DNA from: Flavobacteriales bacterium
GTDB taxonomy: Bacteria > Bacteroidota > Bacteroidia > Flavobacteriales_D > Crocinitomicaceae
DNA: 41,071 bases
Direction of reading: 5' to 3'
Assembly: GCA_009885545.1 (NCBI GenBank)
Contig: VFKM01000148.1
Span: forward strand, 1 to 41,071
The position numbers and the translations under genes were made by a program. Shown here one piece after another: positions 9,567 to 19,032 of the stretch (positions are counted from its first letter, which is position 1; each line of letters begins with the position of its first letter). The notes under the pieces were generated by a model. The model saw only the letters and a list, made by a program, of their open reading frames with translations. It made no database searches and had not been told where the DNA came from.

Positions 9567-12500
9567 TATTTTTCAAATAATTGTAAGAACCTACTCTTAT
9601 AAATTTGAGAAGTACTTGATTCAAATTTAAAATTCTTTGTTTTTCGCTTATCCTCTTTAATCGCATTAACAGCTGTATTAAAATCGACATCGTCAGAAAC
9701 GATTTTCATATCACCTTCTTTTTTGACCATAGAATAATCAAAATAATAATCTCGCCCACCAGGGATTGAAATTAAAAGCCCGAAGTGGTCTCCTCCACTT
9801 TCAGAATAAATCTGTTGAAAGAAAGCTTTCATAGGAACATATTTCATAATTGGTTTTTCAAACATGTTAACTAGTACAGCTGATTCCACACTTGATATTA
9901 TTCCTTTTTCTTGAGAAGAATATTTATCATAAGACGACAAACGTAATCCAGTGATTGTCATTGCCTTTTCTAATTGTTGTGGCAGTTTTTTAATTTCTCC
10001 TTTAATTGTGTAATCAGACTTTATTTTATCTGCAGTTTTTAAATCTGTCCATTCTACCAATGCCTCTTCAAAAGTTGTAGAACTAAAATCCATTGGTTCC
10101 AAACCTTCTACTACATTGATTCTAGTTGCTACATCTTCCATAGTACCTTTATCAAGAGCCATATTAAATCTAGTGGTAAGATTCATTGAAGTTTCTCCTG
10201 TTCCCTGATTATAGTTTACAACGCCCACAGCATCAACTGCAACGTCCCCATAATCCATTCCTAAATTCACGACACCCATTCCGTTGAGAGAACAACTTTC
10301 AGTATGAAGAGCCAAGAAATTTCCTTTTTCTGTTCTATTTAACAGCTTTTCTTTAGAAGCAATTTGGAATTCTTTAGCTGAATAATTATATTGTAAAAAA
10401 CCACTTGCAGTCATTACCACTGGGTCATTTACATCTGTTAATTGTGAAAGGAATGTTGGATATAATTTTATACTATCTGTGTCACGAGAATTACGCCAAA
10501 TGATACCAGCAGAAATTGCTTCTCCGTCCAAATTTTTCATTTTCGCAGAAACAGGAATTTGGATATTTTTCGGATCAATTGACGCGCTAAAACTCATCCA
10601 GGTTTTATCGAATTTCTCGCAGTTGTGGTGAATTCTTGTTGCACCTTCAAAATTGATTAAAGGGTTTGACGCTAAGATTGAAACTTTTCCGTAATAATCA
10701 AATTCCGGACTTAACTTAAATCCAGCATTATTATCAATCGCACCACTAGCAATTGTTTGATATGATGTGTCTAAGGTGATTTTCTTCATTTGAAAATAAG
10801 TCAAAACACTATCTTTATCATAATATGGATATTCTCCATTCCCTAGGTAGGCTCTTTTTGCTGTTATCTCAACATTTGCTTTTGTAAAGGTGTGGTATTT
10901 TGTAATGTAATTCGCAACAATTTTAGAATTTGTAAATGGTTCCATTTTTGCCTTCTTATGAATTACAACTTTCATACTATCAGGATATATTCTGGCATCG
11001 GCAACTTCAATAAATTCAACTTTTTCACAAAAAATAGTTCTTAATTTCAAATCATATTTTGCGACTGGTGCTCTAAATTGAAGGGAATCTTGATCTGGAT
11101 GAACTGAAAAGAAATTAGGTCCAACTAAATCCATGTCTGTGTCAATCGTAATATCTTTTTCGCCAGTTTTATCTAGTTGCAATTCAGCGTAATCCATGAA
11201 CCAGGAAAACTTATCCATTCTACAGATATATTGATTTACTGGGAAATTCACTTGAGAAGAACCTTTATTTGACTTAAATTCTCCCATTCTTTCTTTAAAC
11301 GAAATATGCGCTTCAACATTGTCTGCTTGAAAAGCTAGCGGGTCTTCACCAGCCTCTGCAAACGTATTTCTTAGAGAGAATCCAGAGGTATCAGCGTCAA
11401 TATCCCACCTTTTAAAATTATAATCATCAGAAACAGTTGTAGCAGTTTTAAATGTAATTAAACCATTCCCTCTCATTCCCTTTGGAGTTACAATTGCTTG
11501 GCCTCTTAATTTTGCTTCAGCTTTAAAGAAAAGCAAATCACTTTTGGGTGTTGATTGAGCGCGTAAAAAATTCTTTTTTGGAACATACGTAATAAACGCT
11601 TCTTCAGATTCAACGTCTGGAAATTGCACATCCACTTCAATCGGTTTATTAGAAAATTGGGCTAAACCAATTGTTGAATCTGGCAAGAAATTAAGCGCTT
11701 TAGATGTAGATGTTGAATGAACAAAGTTTATGACACCCGCACCTTGTAATCCATTGAATGAAAGTACAATTTTGTTTTCATATTTTGCTCCTGGGCCATA
11801 AAAATCAAACCCTCCAGGAGGTGCTTGAGTCGCAAATCCAAAAGAATAATCCGCCATAATTTTTAAGTCTTCCGTAATTTTAGGAAAAATCCCAGCTGAA
11901 GTTAATTCTCCTTTAAAACGCATTGTTTTTTCACTAAAATCATCCAAGCTATCCATTTCAAATGGCGCAACAGTATAAAAGAACCGAGTACTATCATAAA
12001 CGCCTCTGAATACAGATTTATCATTATAGTAGACAAAAGTAGGTTTGGTTGATTTTATTTTAGGATATCCTACTATTGTTTTATTCTTACCTGATCGATT
12101 TGTTGGATCATCAACAAAAATTTCACCTTTTATCCCAGTAATATTACTAACCATTGGAATAGGTTTTGTTCCATCTGCTTGTTGCAATGGTCTTACTCTA
12201 AAGATTGATTCACCTGATTTTAATATATTGAATTTGTTATCACGGTAATTGAAATTTGCAGAGTACGTATTCATTTCAAGTTTACCTATGTTTAACCAAC
12301 CACTAAACTCGAAATTTCTATTTTCTTTTAAGATAACCCTACTTTCATCTGGAAAAACTGTAGTGTTCTGTAAATCTGATATTTTCACCCTATCTACAGC
12401 GTTCAAATCAATTTCCAACGTCCCAAGATTCATTTTACCGAAATAGGTCATCAATCTTCGATCTTCAGATTGTTTTTTATATAATTCCTTGAGTGTTCCT

Positions 12501-14188
12501 AGATTTGGATCTTCTTTGATTTGCTCATCTGTATAGCCTTTCAACTCTTTTGGTCTTAAATCGGATGTAAAGAGTAAGTTATCATAATCTTTTTTCCCTG
12601 CTTTACCTTGAACAAAATTATCAAGTTTAGGATTTACAGTAATCAACTTAGTTTCTAAATCGTAATTAATGAATCCCATACTAGATAATTCAATTAACAA
12701 TGGTTTAACCTGCTCAAGTGTTTTTCCTAACGCTGTTGCAGCCTTACCATCATTGATTATATATTCATCATATTTATAACAATATCTTGAAATTGCTGCT
12801 AATGGATGAACTGTTTCTAAGCCTTGTAACCTGTCGTATAATCGTTCATCAAAATAACCTTTGGATTCAAAATTTGCAACTCTCTGTTCTTGTGACGTTC
12901 CAAAATCAAACGTGTAATAAATATCTTGTTCGTCTACTTTCCAAGTGATTTTTGGGACATAAATATCCACCATATGATAAGAATCAAGAAAAGGAGACAT
13001 TCCATTTCCTGTATTTGTTCGAACCAATTCAACTATCTTTTTTTCAAGATCAAACCGAAGATTCAATCCACTGTGCGTTATTGAGTCTCCTGTATTTAGA
13101 TACAACGCAGTTGCTGCATTATTACTAGAAATTTTAGTTGGCGAGACAAAAATGTATTGAGCACTTACCTTAATAAAAACAGTGCTATTTCTATAAATTA
13201 AAATTTTTGCAGGATCTACAGGGGTGCCAATTCCAACAAAGCTTGCACCCTGCATTGAAAACCCACCATCATAATCAACATTTTCTTTAATATTCTTTAT
13301 TCTCAACCTCTTTTCATACGATAAAAATTGAGGAAAAACTTTATCTTCTTCACGATTTATAGTAAATGCCTTGTCAGTCAATTGACCTAATATAGGCTTA
13401 GCAAAATATTTAGAAGTTAAAGCAACTGAATCTGCAGAAAGGTTAGGCGTTTTAAGTGAAACGTCGTATTTTTTTAAGGTTCCAAATGTTTCAGATTTTG
13501 GTAAACCAACTTTCTCCCACGTAATGGTTCCTCCAAGTCCATCCCATTTTTTTAAAACTGGATCGTATGTCCCACTTGTTTTAAAAACAACCAAACTATC
13601 AATATATGGTTGATCCTTTTTTGTTTTCATATCACGGTTTTCCACGCGACAAATTAAGTTACCATTTGAACATTTAATAAAAGGCTTATCTGTAAATTCA
13701 AATGAATATTCACCCCCCTCATAAAACCATTTAAAATTAGAGGACTCTGCTATTTTTCTTTCTGAAAAAAATCCTGCAGATAAGTCAATAAAATCTTCAA
13801 ATTTCTTAACGTTTGTTTTATCCAATAATTTTTCAACAGTGCCATGCCAAGCTTGAAAACTAGCATTTGATTGTTTGGCATTTACTAATGAATATACAGA
13901 AAAAACATATTGATAAATTTCAGGAAAAGGACTCATTTTTTTTGTTTCCATCAAATTGCAAGTCTCTACCATTTTAGTAAAATAAGCATCGGAAAAAAGT
14001 GATGTCTGAAGTAACATTGTCGGTAAAGTTTTCTTTGCAAAATCATGAAATTCTCCCTTACCATAATCTGTTAATGATTTTTGAAATTCTTTGGTGAATT
14101 TTTCTCTATCATTCGAAAAAGTTTGAGAAAAAGAATAGAATGAACATATCATCCCACATAATAAAAGAACCCTTTTTACTACCATCAT
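9566..14188 (-). CDS. Large (1540 aa) exported beta-rich protein of unknown function
   Basis: Signal peptide MMVVKRVLLLCGMICSFYSFSQ; long beta-prone sequence; stop overlaps the plsY start (TAATG). Confidence 0.85.
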   Translation of the reverse strand: MMVVKRVLLLCGMICSFYSFSQTFSNDREKFTKEFQKSLTDYGKGEFHDFAKKTLPTMLLQTSLFSDAYFTKMVETCNLMETKKMSPFPEIYQYVFSVYSLVNAKQSNASFQAWHGTVEKLLDKTNVKKFEDFIDLSAGFFSERKIAESSNFKWFYEGGEYSFEFTDKPFIKCSNGNLICRVENRDMKTKKDQPYIDSLVVFKTSGTYDPVLKKWDGLGGTITWEKVGLPKSETFGTLKKYDVSLKTPNLSADSVALTSKYFAKPILGQLTDKAFTINREEDKVFPQFLSYEKRLRIKNIKENVDYDGGFSMQGASFVGIGTPVDPAKILIYRNSTVFIKVSAQYIFVSPTKISSNNAATALYLNTGDSITHSGLNLRFDLEKKIVELVRTNTGNGMSPFLDSYHMVDIYVPKITWKVDEQDIYYTFDFGTSQEQRVANFESKGYFDERLYDRLQGLETVHPLAAISRYCYKYDEYIINDGKAATALGKTLEQVKPLLIELSSMGFINYDLETKLITVNPKLDNFVQGKAGKKDYDNLLFTSDLRPKELKGYTDEQIKEDPNLGTLKELYKKQSEDRRLMTYFGKMNLGTLEIDLNAVDRVKISDLQNTTVFPDESRVILKENRNFEFSGWLNIGKLEMNTYSANFNYRDNKFNILKSGESIFRVRPLQQADGTKPIPMVSNITGIKGEIFVDDPTNRSGKNKTIVGYPKIKSTKPTFVYYNDKSVFRGVYDSTRFFYTVAPFEMDSLDDFSEKTMRFKGELTSAGIFPKITEDLKIMADYSFGFATQAPPGGFDFYGPGAKYENKIVLSFNGLQGAGVINFVHSTSTSKALNFLPDSTIGLAQFSNKPIEVDVQFPDVESEEAFITYVPKKNFLRAQSTPKSDLLFFKAEAKLRGQAIVTPKGMRGNGLITFKTATTVSDDYNFKRWDIDADTSGFSLRNTFAEAGEDPLAFQADNVEAHISFKERMGEFKSNKGSSQVNFPVNQYICRMDKFSWFMDYAELQLDKTGEKDITIDTDMDLVGPNFFSVHPDQDSLQFRAPVAKYDLKLRTIFCEKVEFIEVADARIYPDSMKVVIHKKAKMEPFTNSKIVANYITKYHTFTKANVEITAKRAYLGNGEYPYYDKDSVLTYFQMKKITLDTSYQTIASGAIDNNAGFKLSPEFDYYGKVSILASNPLINFEGATRIHHNCEKFDKTWMSFSASIDPKNIQIPVSAKMKNLDGEAISAGIIWRNSRDTDSIKLYPTFLSQLTDVNDPVVMTASGFLQYNYSAKEFQIASKEKLLNRTEKGNFLALHTESCSLNGMGVVNLGMDYGDVAVDAVGVVNYNQGTGETSMNLTTRFNMALDKGTMEDVATRINVVEGLEPMDFSSTTFEEALVEWTDLKTADKIKSDYTIKGEIKKLPQQLEKAMTITGLRLSSYDKYSSQEKGIISSVESAVLVNMFEKPIMKYVPMKAFFQQIYSESGGDHFGLLISIPGGRDYYFDYSMVKKEGDMKIVSDDVDFNTAVNAIKEDKRKTKNFKFESSTSQIYKSRFLQLFEK

Positions 14189-14193
14189 ATTAT

Positions 14194-14201
14194 CAAATTT
14201 A
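14194..14201 (-). promoter_or_regulatory. Bacteroidota -7 element (TAAATTTG) for the 1540-aa gene
   Basis: Exact TAnnTTTG on the minus strand, 5 nt before the ATG at 14188; uses the TAA stop of prmA. A TTG lies about 22 nt upstream. Confidence 0.5.
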
Positions 14202-15035
14202 TTTTTTTAATTCTATAGCTGCCCAATTATCTTTATTCAATATCCTGTATTTACTTAGACCTAATGATTCAGCAATTGTTACTAATTCATCTACGTCTGA
14301 ATCAAAAAATCCACTCAATAAAAGTGTTCCATTTTGATTTAACATTTTAGCATAAGCTGGTAAATGAGCTTTCAAGACATTTTTGTTAATGTTGGCAAGA
14401 ATCAAACCAAAAGATTGACCTTCGACCATTTCTATATTTCCACAAATTGCTTCAATTTTGGAACAGTTGTTTCTCTCCGAGTTTTCTATAGTATTCTCTA
14501 CTGACCAATCCTCGATATCAACAGCTACAATTTTATCAGCTCCTAATTTCTCTGCTACAATAGCTAAAACACCTGTTCCAGTGCCCATGTCCAAAACCTC
14601 TGATGGCATTGAATCTAGTTCAAACAGCGCCTTTGACATCATCCAAGTAGTCTGATGATGACCCGTTCCGAAAGACATTTTTGGTTGAATTTCAACCAAC
14701 ATTCCTTCTAGGCTTTCTTTTTCATGAAATGGTGCATGAATAGTTAAATATTTTTCTACTTCTACAACTTGAAAGTCCGCTTCCCAAAGTGCATTCCAGT
14801 TTTGTTGTGGAATAATTTTCGCTTCCCATTGAGCTACAAAATCAGCTGTATCGTTTTTTAATATCGTGTTATTTATTGGATCAAAATTATTGACCAATGT
14901 AACTTGACCAAAAGCTTGAATTCCCGTTTCTGTTTCAACAAAACTTTCATAGCCATTTTCCGCTAATTCGGTCAATAGAATTTCCGACCAAGGATCTTTG
15001 GGTACAATGTTTACAGTTAATTCTAAATAATCCAT
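14199..15035 (-). CDS. prmA: Ribosomal protein L11 methyltransferase PrmA
   Basis: KMSFGTGHHQTTWMM and VLDMGTGTGVLAIVAEKLGA SAM-methyltransferase motifs; LILANINKNVL. Confidence 0.95.
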   Translation of the reverse strand: MDYLELTVNIVPKDPWSEILLTELAENGYESFVETETGIQAFGQVTLVNNFDPINNTILKNDTADFVAQWEAKIIPQQNWNALWEADFQVVEVEKYLTIHAPFHEKESLEGMLVEIQPKMSFGTGHHQTTWMMSKALFELDSMPSEVLDMGTGTGVLAIVAEKLGADKIVAVDIEDWSVENTIENSERNNCSKIEAICGNIEMVEGQSFGLILANINKNVLKAHLPAYAKMLNQNGTLLLSGFFDSDVDELVTIAESLGLSKYRILNKDNWAAIELKK

Positions 15036-15784
15036 TAAAACGATTTTACTATTGAAATGAATGTTTCGGTCTTTAAAGATGCGCCACCAATGAGGCCACC
15101 GTCTACATTTGGACAGGCAAATAACTCATTTGCATTAGATGCGTTACAACTTCCACCGTATAAAATTGAAATCGAATTTGCTATCTCTTGGTTATAACAT
15201 TCAGCAACCCACATTCGAATAGCGCAATGCATTTCTTCAGCTTGCTCAATCGTTGCAGTTTTACCTGTTCCAATCGCCCATATAGGCTCATAAGCAATAA
15301 TACATTTTTGAATTTCCGAATTCGAAAGGTGAAACAAACTATCAATAAGTTGTTGTTTAACGTACAACGATTGTGTGTTCCCTTCTCGAATACTCAAAGG
15401 TTCACCACAACAAAACACAACTCCAATTTCATGTTCAATTGCCGAGTCAACTTTTAGTTTAATCAGCTCATTTGACTCTTGAAAAATTTCACGTCGCTCG
15501 CTGTGACCAATTAAAGCATGGGTAGCTCCACAATTCTTAATTTGAGAAATAGAAACTTCTCCAGTAAAAGCACCGCTTTCTTTTGGGTAAAAATTTTGAA
15601 CACCAACTTTTAAATGACTTTTTATCTTATCTATTTCCACTAAAAATAAAGTTGGTGGAAAAATCAATAGTTCCACATCCAATATATCTTTGGCTTCTGC
15701 AGCGATATCCTCAACAAGTTGAATAGCATCATTTAATTGCAAATTCATTTTCCAATTGCCTGCAACAATTTTTTTTCTAATCAT
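15035..15784 (-). CDS. tpiA: Triosephosphate isomerase
   Basis: MIRKKIVAGNWKMN, ALIGHSERRE, IIAYEPIWAIGTGKTA, ILYGGSCNASNANEL, GLIGGASL. Confidence 0.98.
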   Translation of the reverse strand: MIRKKIVAGNWKMNLQLNDAIQLVEDIAAEAKDILDVELLIFPPTLFLVEIDKIKSHLKVGVQNFYPKESGAFTGEVSISQIKNCGATHALIGHSERREIFQESNELIKLKVDSAIEHEIGVVFCCGEPLSIREGNTQSLYVKQQLIDSLFHLSNSEIQKCIIAYEPIWAIGTGKTATIEQAEEMHCAIRMWVAECYNQEIANSISILYGGSCNASNANELFACPNVDGGLIGGASLKTETFISIVKSF

Positions 15785-17538
15785 TTTAACATTCCATTAT
15801 TTTTCAACCATTCAACAGTTGGAATTGAGCGGTGTGGATATTTTGCCATTACAATTCCTTTTTTAATAATAAGTAAGGAAGGATTTGAACGAGATACTGA
15901 CTTCAAACCGGTTCCATCATTTAACAATACAGGGACATCGAATTTATTTACTTTGCGGAAAGAATTGATTTCGTTTCTACTCGCATTTGTTATCATCACA
16001 AATGAAATATCCTTTGATTTACAATAAGAGTAGATTGCTTTCATACGGTTAATTTCGTTCCAATTGGCCGTTGTCAAATTTTGCGCATTTACAATAACAA
16101 CAAAATTTTCTCTGACAATTTCCTTTTTAAATGAAAGGGTTGTTTCACTTGGATTATTTCTTGATTTTAATGAAACAAAAGAAAGATTAAGTTCACTTTT
16201 GGTTAAATCTTTGACCCTTATGAACGGATCAAATTGATCTGAAATTGTTGGATCAACTGAAGCAATTATAACTTTTACTTGTTGGTCAACAACAGCATAT
16301 TTTTTCTCATCCCACAATTTAGCATTCGATTCAGAAGTATATTCCTGCTGAGTATATGATTTTTTAACGCCTGTTTTTTTATTTTTTACAACATATAAAA
16401 CTTCTTTCACTCCATCTTTCCCATCATTCATCTGCCACAATAAATTTTTCCCTTCTGCGAAAGGACTAAAATCTTTTAGGGGTGCATACAGTAATACATA
16501 TCCAATAAAGATTGAGCTCAAAACAATTAAGAACAAGGAACTTCCAAAATGATTGCCTAAAAAATATCCTCCTCGATTACGGACCCAGAGAGAACCAATT
16601 ATGGAAATGAGCGCAAAAACAATTGGGAAATACCAACCAAAAACTACTGAAAGACCAGATACAAATAATAGAGTGACAATGATAAATTTAATGTTTTGTT
16701 TTTTCGTATTTGGAATGATTATTCGTTGACTTATAAAAATCCAAAATACTAAATACAGAAGAACGATATCCTTCCAAAGTGATTCAGAAGGAGTTAAAGA
16801 ACGCCCAATTGAACCTTTCAGTGCATCGCCAAAACAGCCACAATCAGAAACGCATTGCGGATGTTTCCATTCTTCAACTACAATTTCATTTGCCGTTTTT
16901 GAAACAATTTTAATTCTCTTATTTAACTTAGAGTCTTTGAGTTTGATTTGTGCAATTGAGCTTTCAGTTTGATACGTATCTCTATCTAGAAAAGAATCCT
17001 TTGAATTACAACTCGCCGTATGCGAAGTTAAAAACGTAAAGAACAACATCATCAACGCTAACAAATAGGAAACTAGTTTTATTTTTCCACCGATGATAAC
17101 TAAAACCCCCAGAATAATCTCTATGATACAAATAAAGATGGATAAGGTTAATGCCGAATCGACTAAAAATTCTAAGGAAAAACCAGACATACCAAATAAT
17201 TCCTTGATGCGATAAGCTAATGCCCCGTCTTCAAAATATTCTTCCAATTTATAGGCAAAACCAATTGGGTCATTTGCTTTAACTAAACCTGAAACAATAA
17301 ATAAACTTCCAACAATTGCTCGTGCAACATTGGCAATCATTAAACGACCTTGAAAAACAAAAATACCTGCAGCACTTAAAGCTAGGATAATGTATCCCAA
17401 AAAATTAAATAAAAGAAAATAATCCTGAAACGCAGCATGAGATCCTATTACAACCAATGAGAGACCACATAAATTAAATATCACAAACAGGACATTAAAT
17501 ACCATTGACCTTCCTTGAACTGTTGCTTTTTGTTTCAT
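15781..17538 (-). CDS. BT_3928-family DoxX/MauE-like membrane protein with a C-terminal thioredoxin-like segment
   Basis: Multi-TM N-terminus (VSGLVKANDPIGFAYKLEEYFEDGAL); CVSDCGCFGDALKGSIGRSLTPSESLWKDIVLL; C-terminal segment FVVIVNAQNL...FDVPVLLNDGTGLKSVSRSNPSLLIIKKG. Confidence 0.85.
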   Translation of the reverse strand: MKQKATVQGRSMVFNVLFVIFNLCGLSLVVIGSHAAFQDYFLLFNFLGYIILALSAAGIFVFQGRLMIANVARAIVGSLFIVSGLVKANDPIGFAYKLEEYFEDGALAYRIKELFGMSGFSLEFLVDSALTLSIFICIIEIILGVLVIIGGKIKLVSYLLALMMLFFTFLTSHTASCNSKDSFLDRDTYQTESSIAQIKLKDSKLNKRIKIVSKTANEIVVEEWKHPQCVSDCGCFGDALKGSIGRSLTPSESLWKDIVLLYLVFWIFISQRIIIPNTKKQNIKFIIVTLLFVSGLSVVFGWYFPIVFALISIIGSLWVRNRGGYFLGNHFGSSLFLIVLSSIFIGYVLLYAPLKDFSPFAEGKNLLWQMNDGKDGVKEVLYVVKNKKTGVKKSYTQQEYTSESNAKLWDEKKYAVVDQQVKVIIASVDPTISDQFDPFIRVKDLTKSELNLSFVSLKSRNNPSETTLSFKKEIVRENFVVIVNAQNLTTANWNEINRMKAIYSYCKSKDISFVMITNASRNEINSFRKVNKFDVPVLLNDGTGLKSVSRSNPSLLIIKKGIVMAKYPHRSIPTVEWLKNNGMLK

Positions 17539-17545
17539 AATTACT

Positions 17546-18088
17546 TTAATTTTTATTATTCATATGAATCAATGCAAATACAGCGTAATTGAGCATATCG
17601 AAAAAATTCGCATCAATTCCTTCGCTAATCAAAGTAGTTCCTTTATTGTCTTCAATTTGTTTTACTCTTAAAATTTTCATTAATATCAAATCAGTCAATG
17701 AGCTTACCCTCATATCTCTCCATGCTTCGCCATAATCATGGTTTTTCTTTGCCATTAATTCTTGAGCTTCTTTGACGTATTTTGAATATAATGTATTCGC
17801 TAATTCTTCGGAAAGTTCTAGATCTTTTAATTCTTCCTCCTTAATTTGAATTATTGCCATGACACAATAATTAATTATTGCAACAAATTCTCCCTCAATA
17901 TCTTCGCCAACTTTATTCTGTCCAGTCTCCTGGATCGTACGTATTCGTTGAGCTTTTATAAAAATTTGATCTGTCAAAGAGCTTGGTCTCAATATTCTCC
18001 AAGCAGTTCCGTAATCTTTTGTTTTTTTTGAGAAAATATCTCTACAAACATTGATTACATTTGTATATTCTAAATTCGTTTGATTCAT
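17546..18088 (-). CDS. DUF1599 protein with two internal repeats
   Basis: Repeats KDYGTAWRILRPSSLTDQIFIKAQRIRTIQE and HDYGEAWRDMRVSSLTDLILMKILRVKQIED. Confidence 0.9.
   Translation of the reverse strand: MNQTNLEYTNVINVCRDIFSKKTKDYGTAWRILRPSSLTDQIFIKAQRIRTIQETGQNKVGEDIEGEFVAIINYCVMAIIQIKEEELKDLELSEELANTLYSKYVKEAQELMAKKNHDYGEAWRDMRVSSLTDLILMKILRVKQIEDNKGTTLISEGIDANFFDMLNYAVFALIHMNNKN
18056..18063 (+). promoter_or_regulatory. -7 element TACATTTG, putative folP promoter
   Basis: Exact TAnnTTTG; the ORF-track TTG start (18061) is the TTG of this element. It lies inside the DUF1599 5' coding region. Confidence 0.45.
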
Positions 18089-18099
18089 TATTTATATCA

Positions 18100-18954
18100 A
18101 TGGGCTTTTCAAAGGTTGAAGATACACATTTTCCAAAAAACAATTACCTAAGGGTTAAGGATAAATTAATTGACTTAAGTTTCCCTAAAATAATGGGGAT
18201 TGTTAACGTCACCCCTGATTCATTTTATTCGAGCAGTAGAAAAACAAGTGAGAAAGCACTTCTACAGACTGTAAATCAAATGATTGAAGACGGGGCTGAT
18301 CTAATAGATTTAGGTGGATACTCAACAAAACCTGGGGCGGAATTTGTTTCTGAAGAAGAAGAATTAAATAGAATTTCGAACCCAATATCATTGATAAAAA
18401 AAGAATTTCCAGCTATTCCTTTAACCCTTGATACGTTCAGAGGAAAAATTGCAAAACATGGAATTGAACTAGGTGTTGATATTATTAACGATATCAGTGG
18501 ATTTCAATATGATCTTGACTTACTCGATGTTATTTCAGAAACAAAAACGCCTTATATTTTAATGCATGTTAATTCTGATCTCAATCAAATGCATCATACA
18601 ATTCAACATGAAAATCTCTTTAGAGAAATGATTTATTATTTTTCTGATAAGTTGTTGCAATTAAAAAATAGGGGGATTGTAGATGTAATAATTGATCCTG
18701 GATTTGGTTTCAGTAAGACATTAGAACAAAATCATTCCATACTTCATAATTTAGAACTTTTTCACATTTTAGAACGCCCAATTTTAGTCGGTTTGTCAAG
18801 AAAATCAATGATTTATAACAAATTAAATATTTCAATTGACGATTCTTTAAATGGTACTTCCATACTAAATACAAAAGCTATTCTCAAAGGTGCATCCATC
18901 ATAAGAGTGCATGATGTAAAGGAGGCAAAACAAATAATTGAGTTAATTCACTAA
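18100..18954 (+). CDS. folP: Dihydropteroate synthase (start moved from 18061 to 18100)
   Basis: KIMGIVNVTPDSFY, DGADLIDLGGYSTKPGAE, PLTLDTFRGKIA, IINDISGF, IIDPGFGFSKTLEQN, LVGLSRKS. Confidence 0.95.
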   Translation: MGFSKVEDTHFPKNNYLRVKDKLIDLSFPKIMGIVNVTPDSFYSSSRKTSEKALLQTVNQMIEDGADLIDLGGYSTKPGAEFVSEEEELNRISNPISLIKKEFPAIPLTLDTFRGKIAKHGIELGVDIINDISGFQYDLDLLDVISETKTPYILMHVNSDLNQMHHTIQHENLFREMIYYFSDKLLQLKNRGIVDVIIDPGFGFSKTLEQNHSILHNLELFHILERPILVGLSRKSMIYNKLNISIDDSLNGTSILNTKAILKGASIIRVHDVKEAKQIIELIH

Positions 18955-19032
18955 CCTTTTTCTGTTTCTTGCGTATTGCTTATTGAAAAGAATTTTTTAC
19001 ATTGAAGATTCAATACAATAAAAACTACTTAT

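Noticed and set aside
12045-15457. Plus-strand ORFs opposite the 1540-aa gene, prmA and tpiA
   Set aside because: Fully antisense to well-supported genes; no family features.
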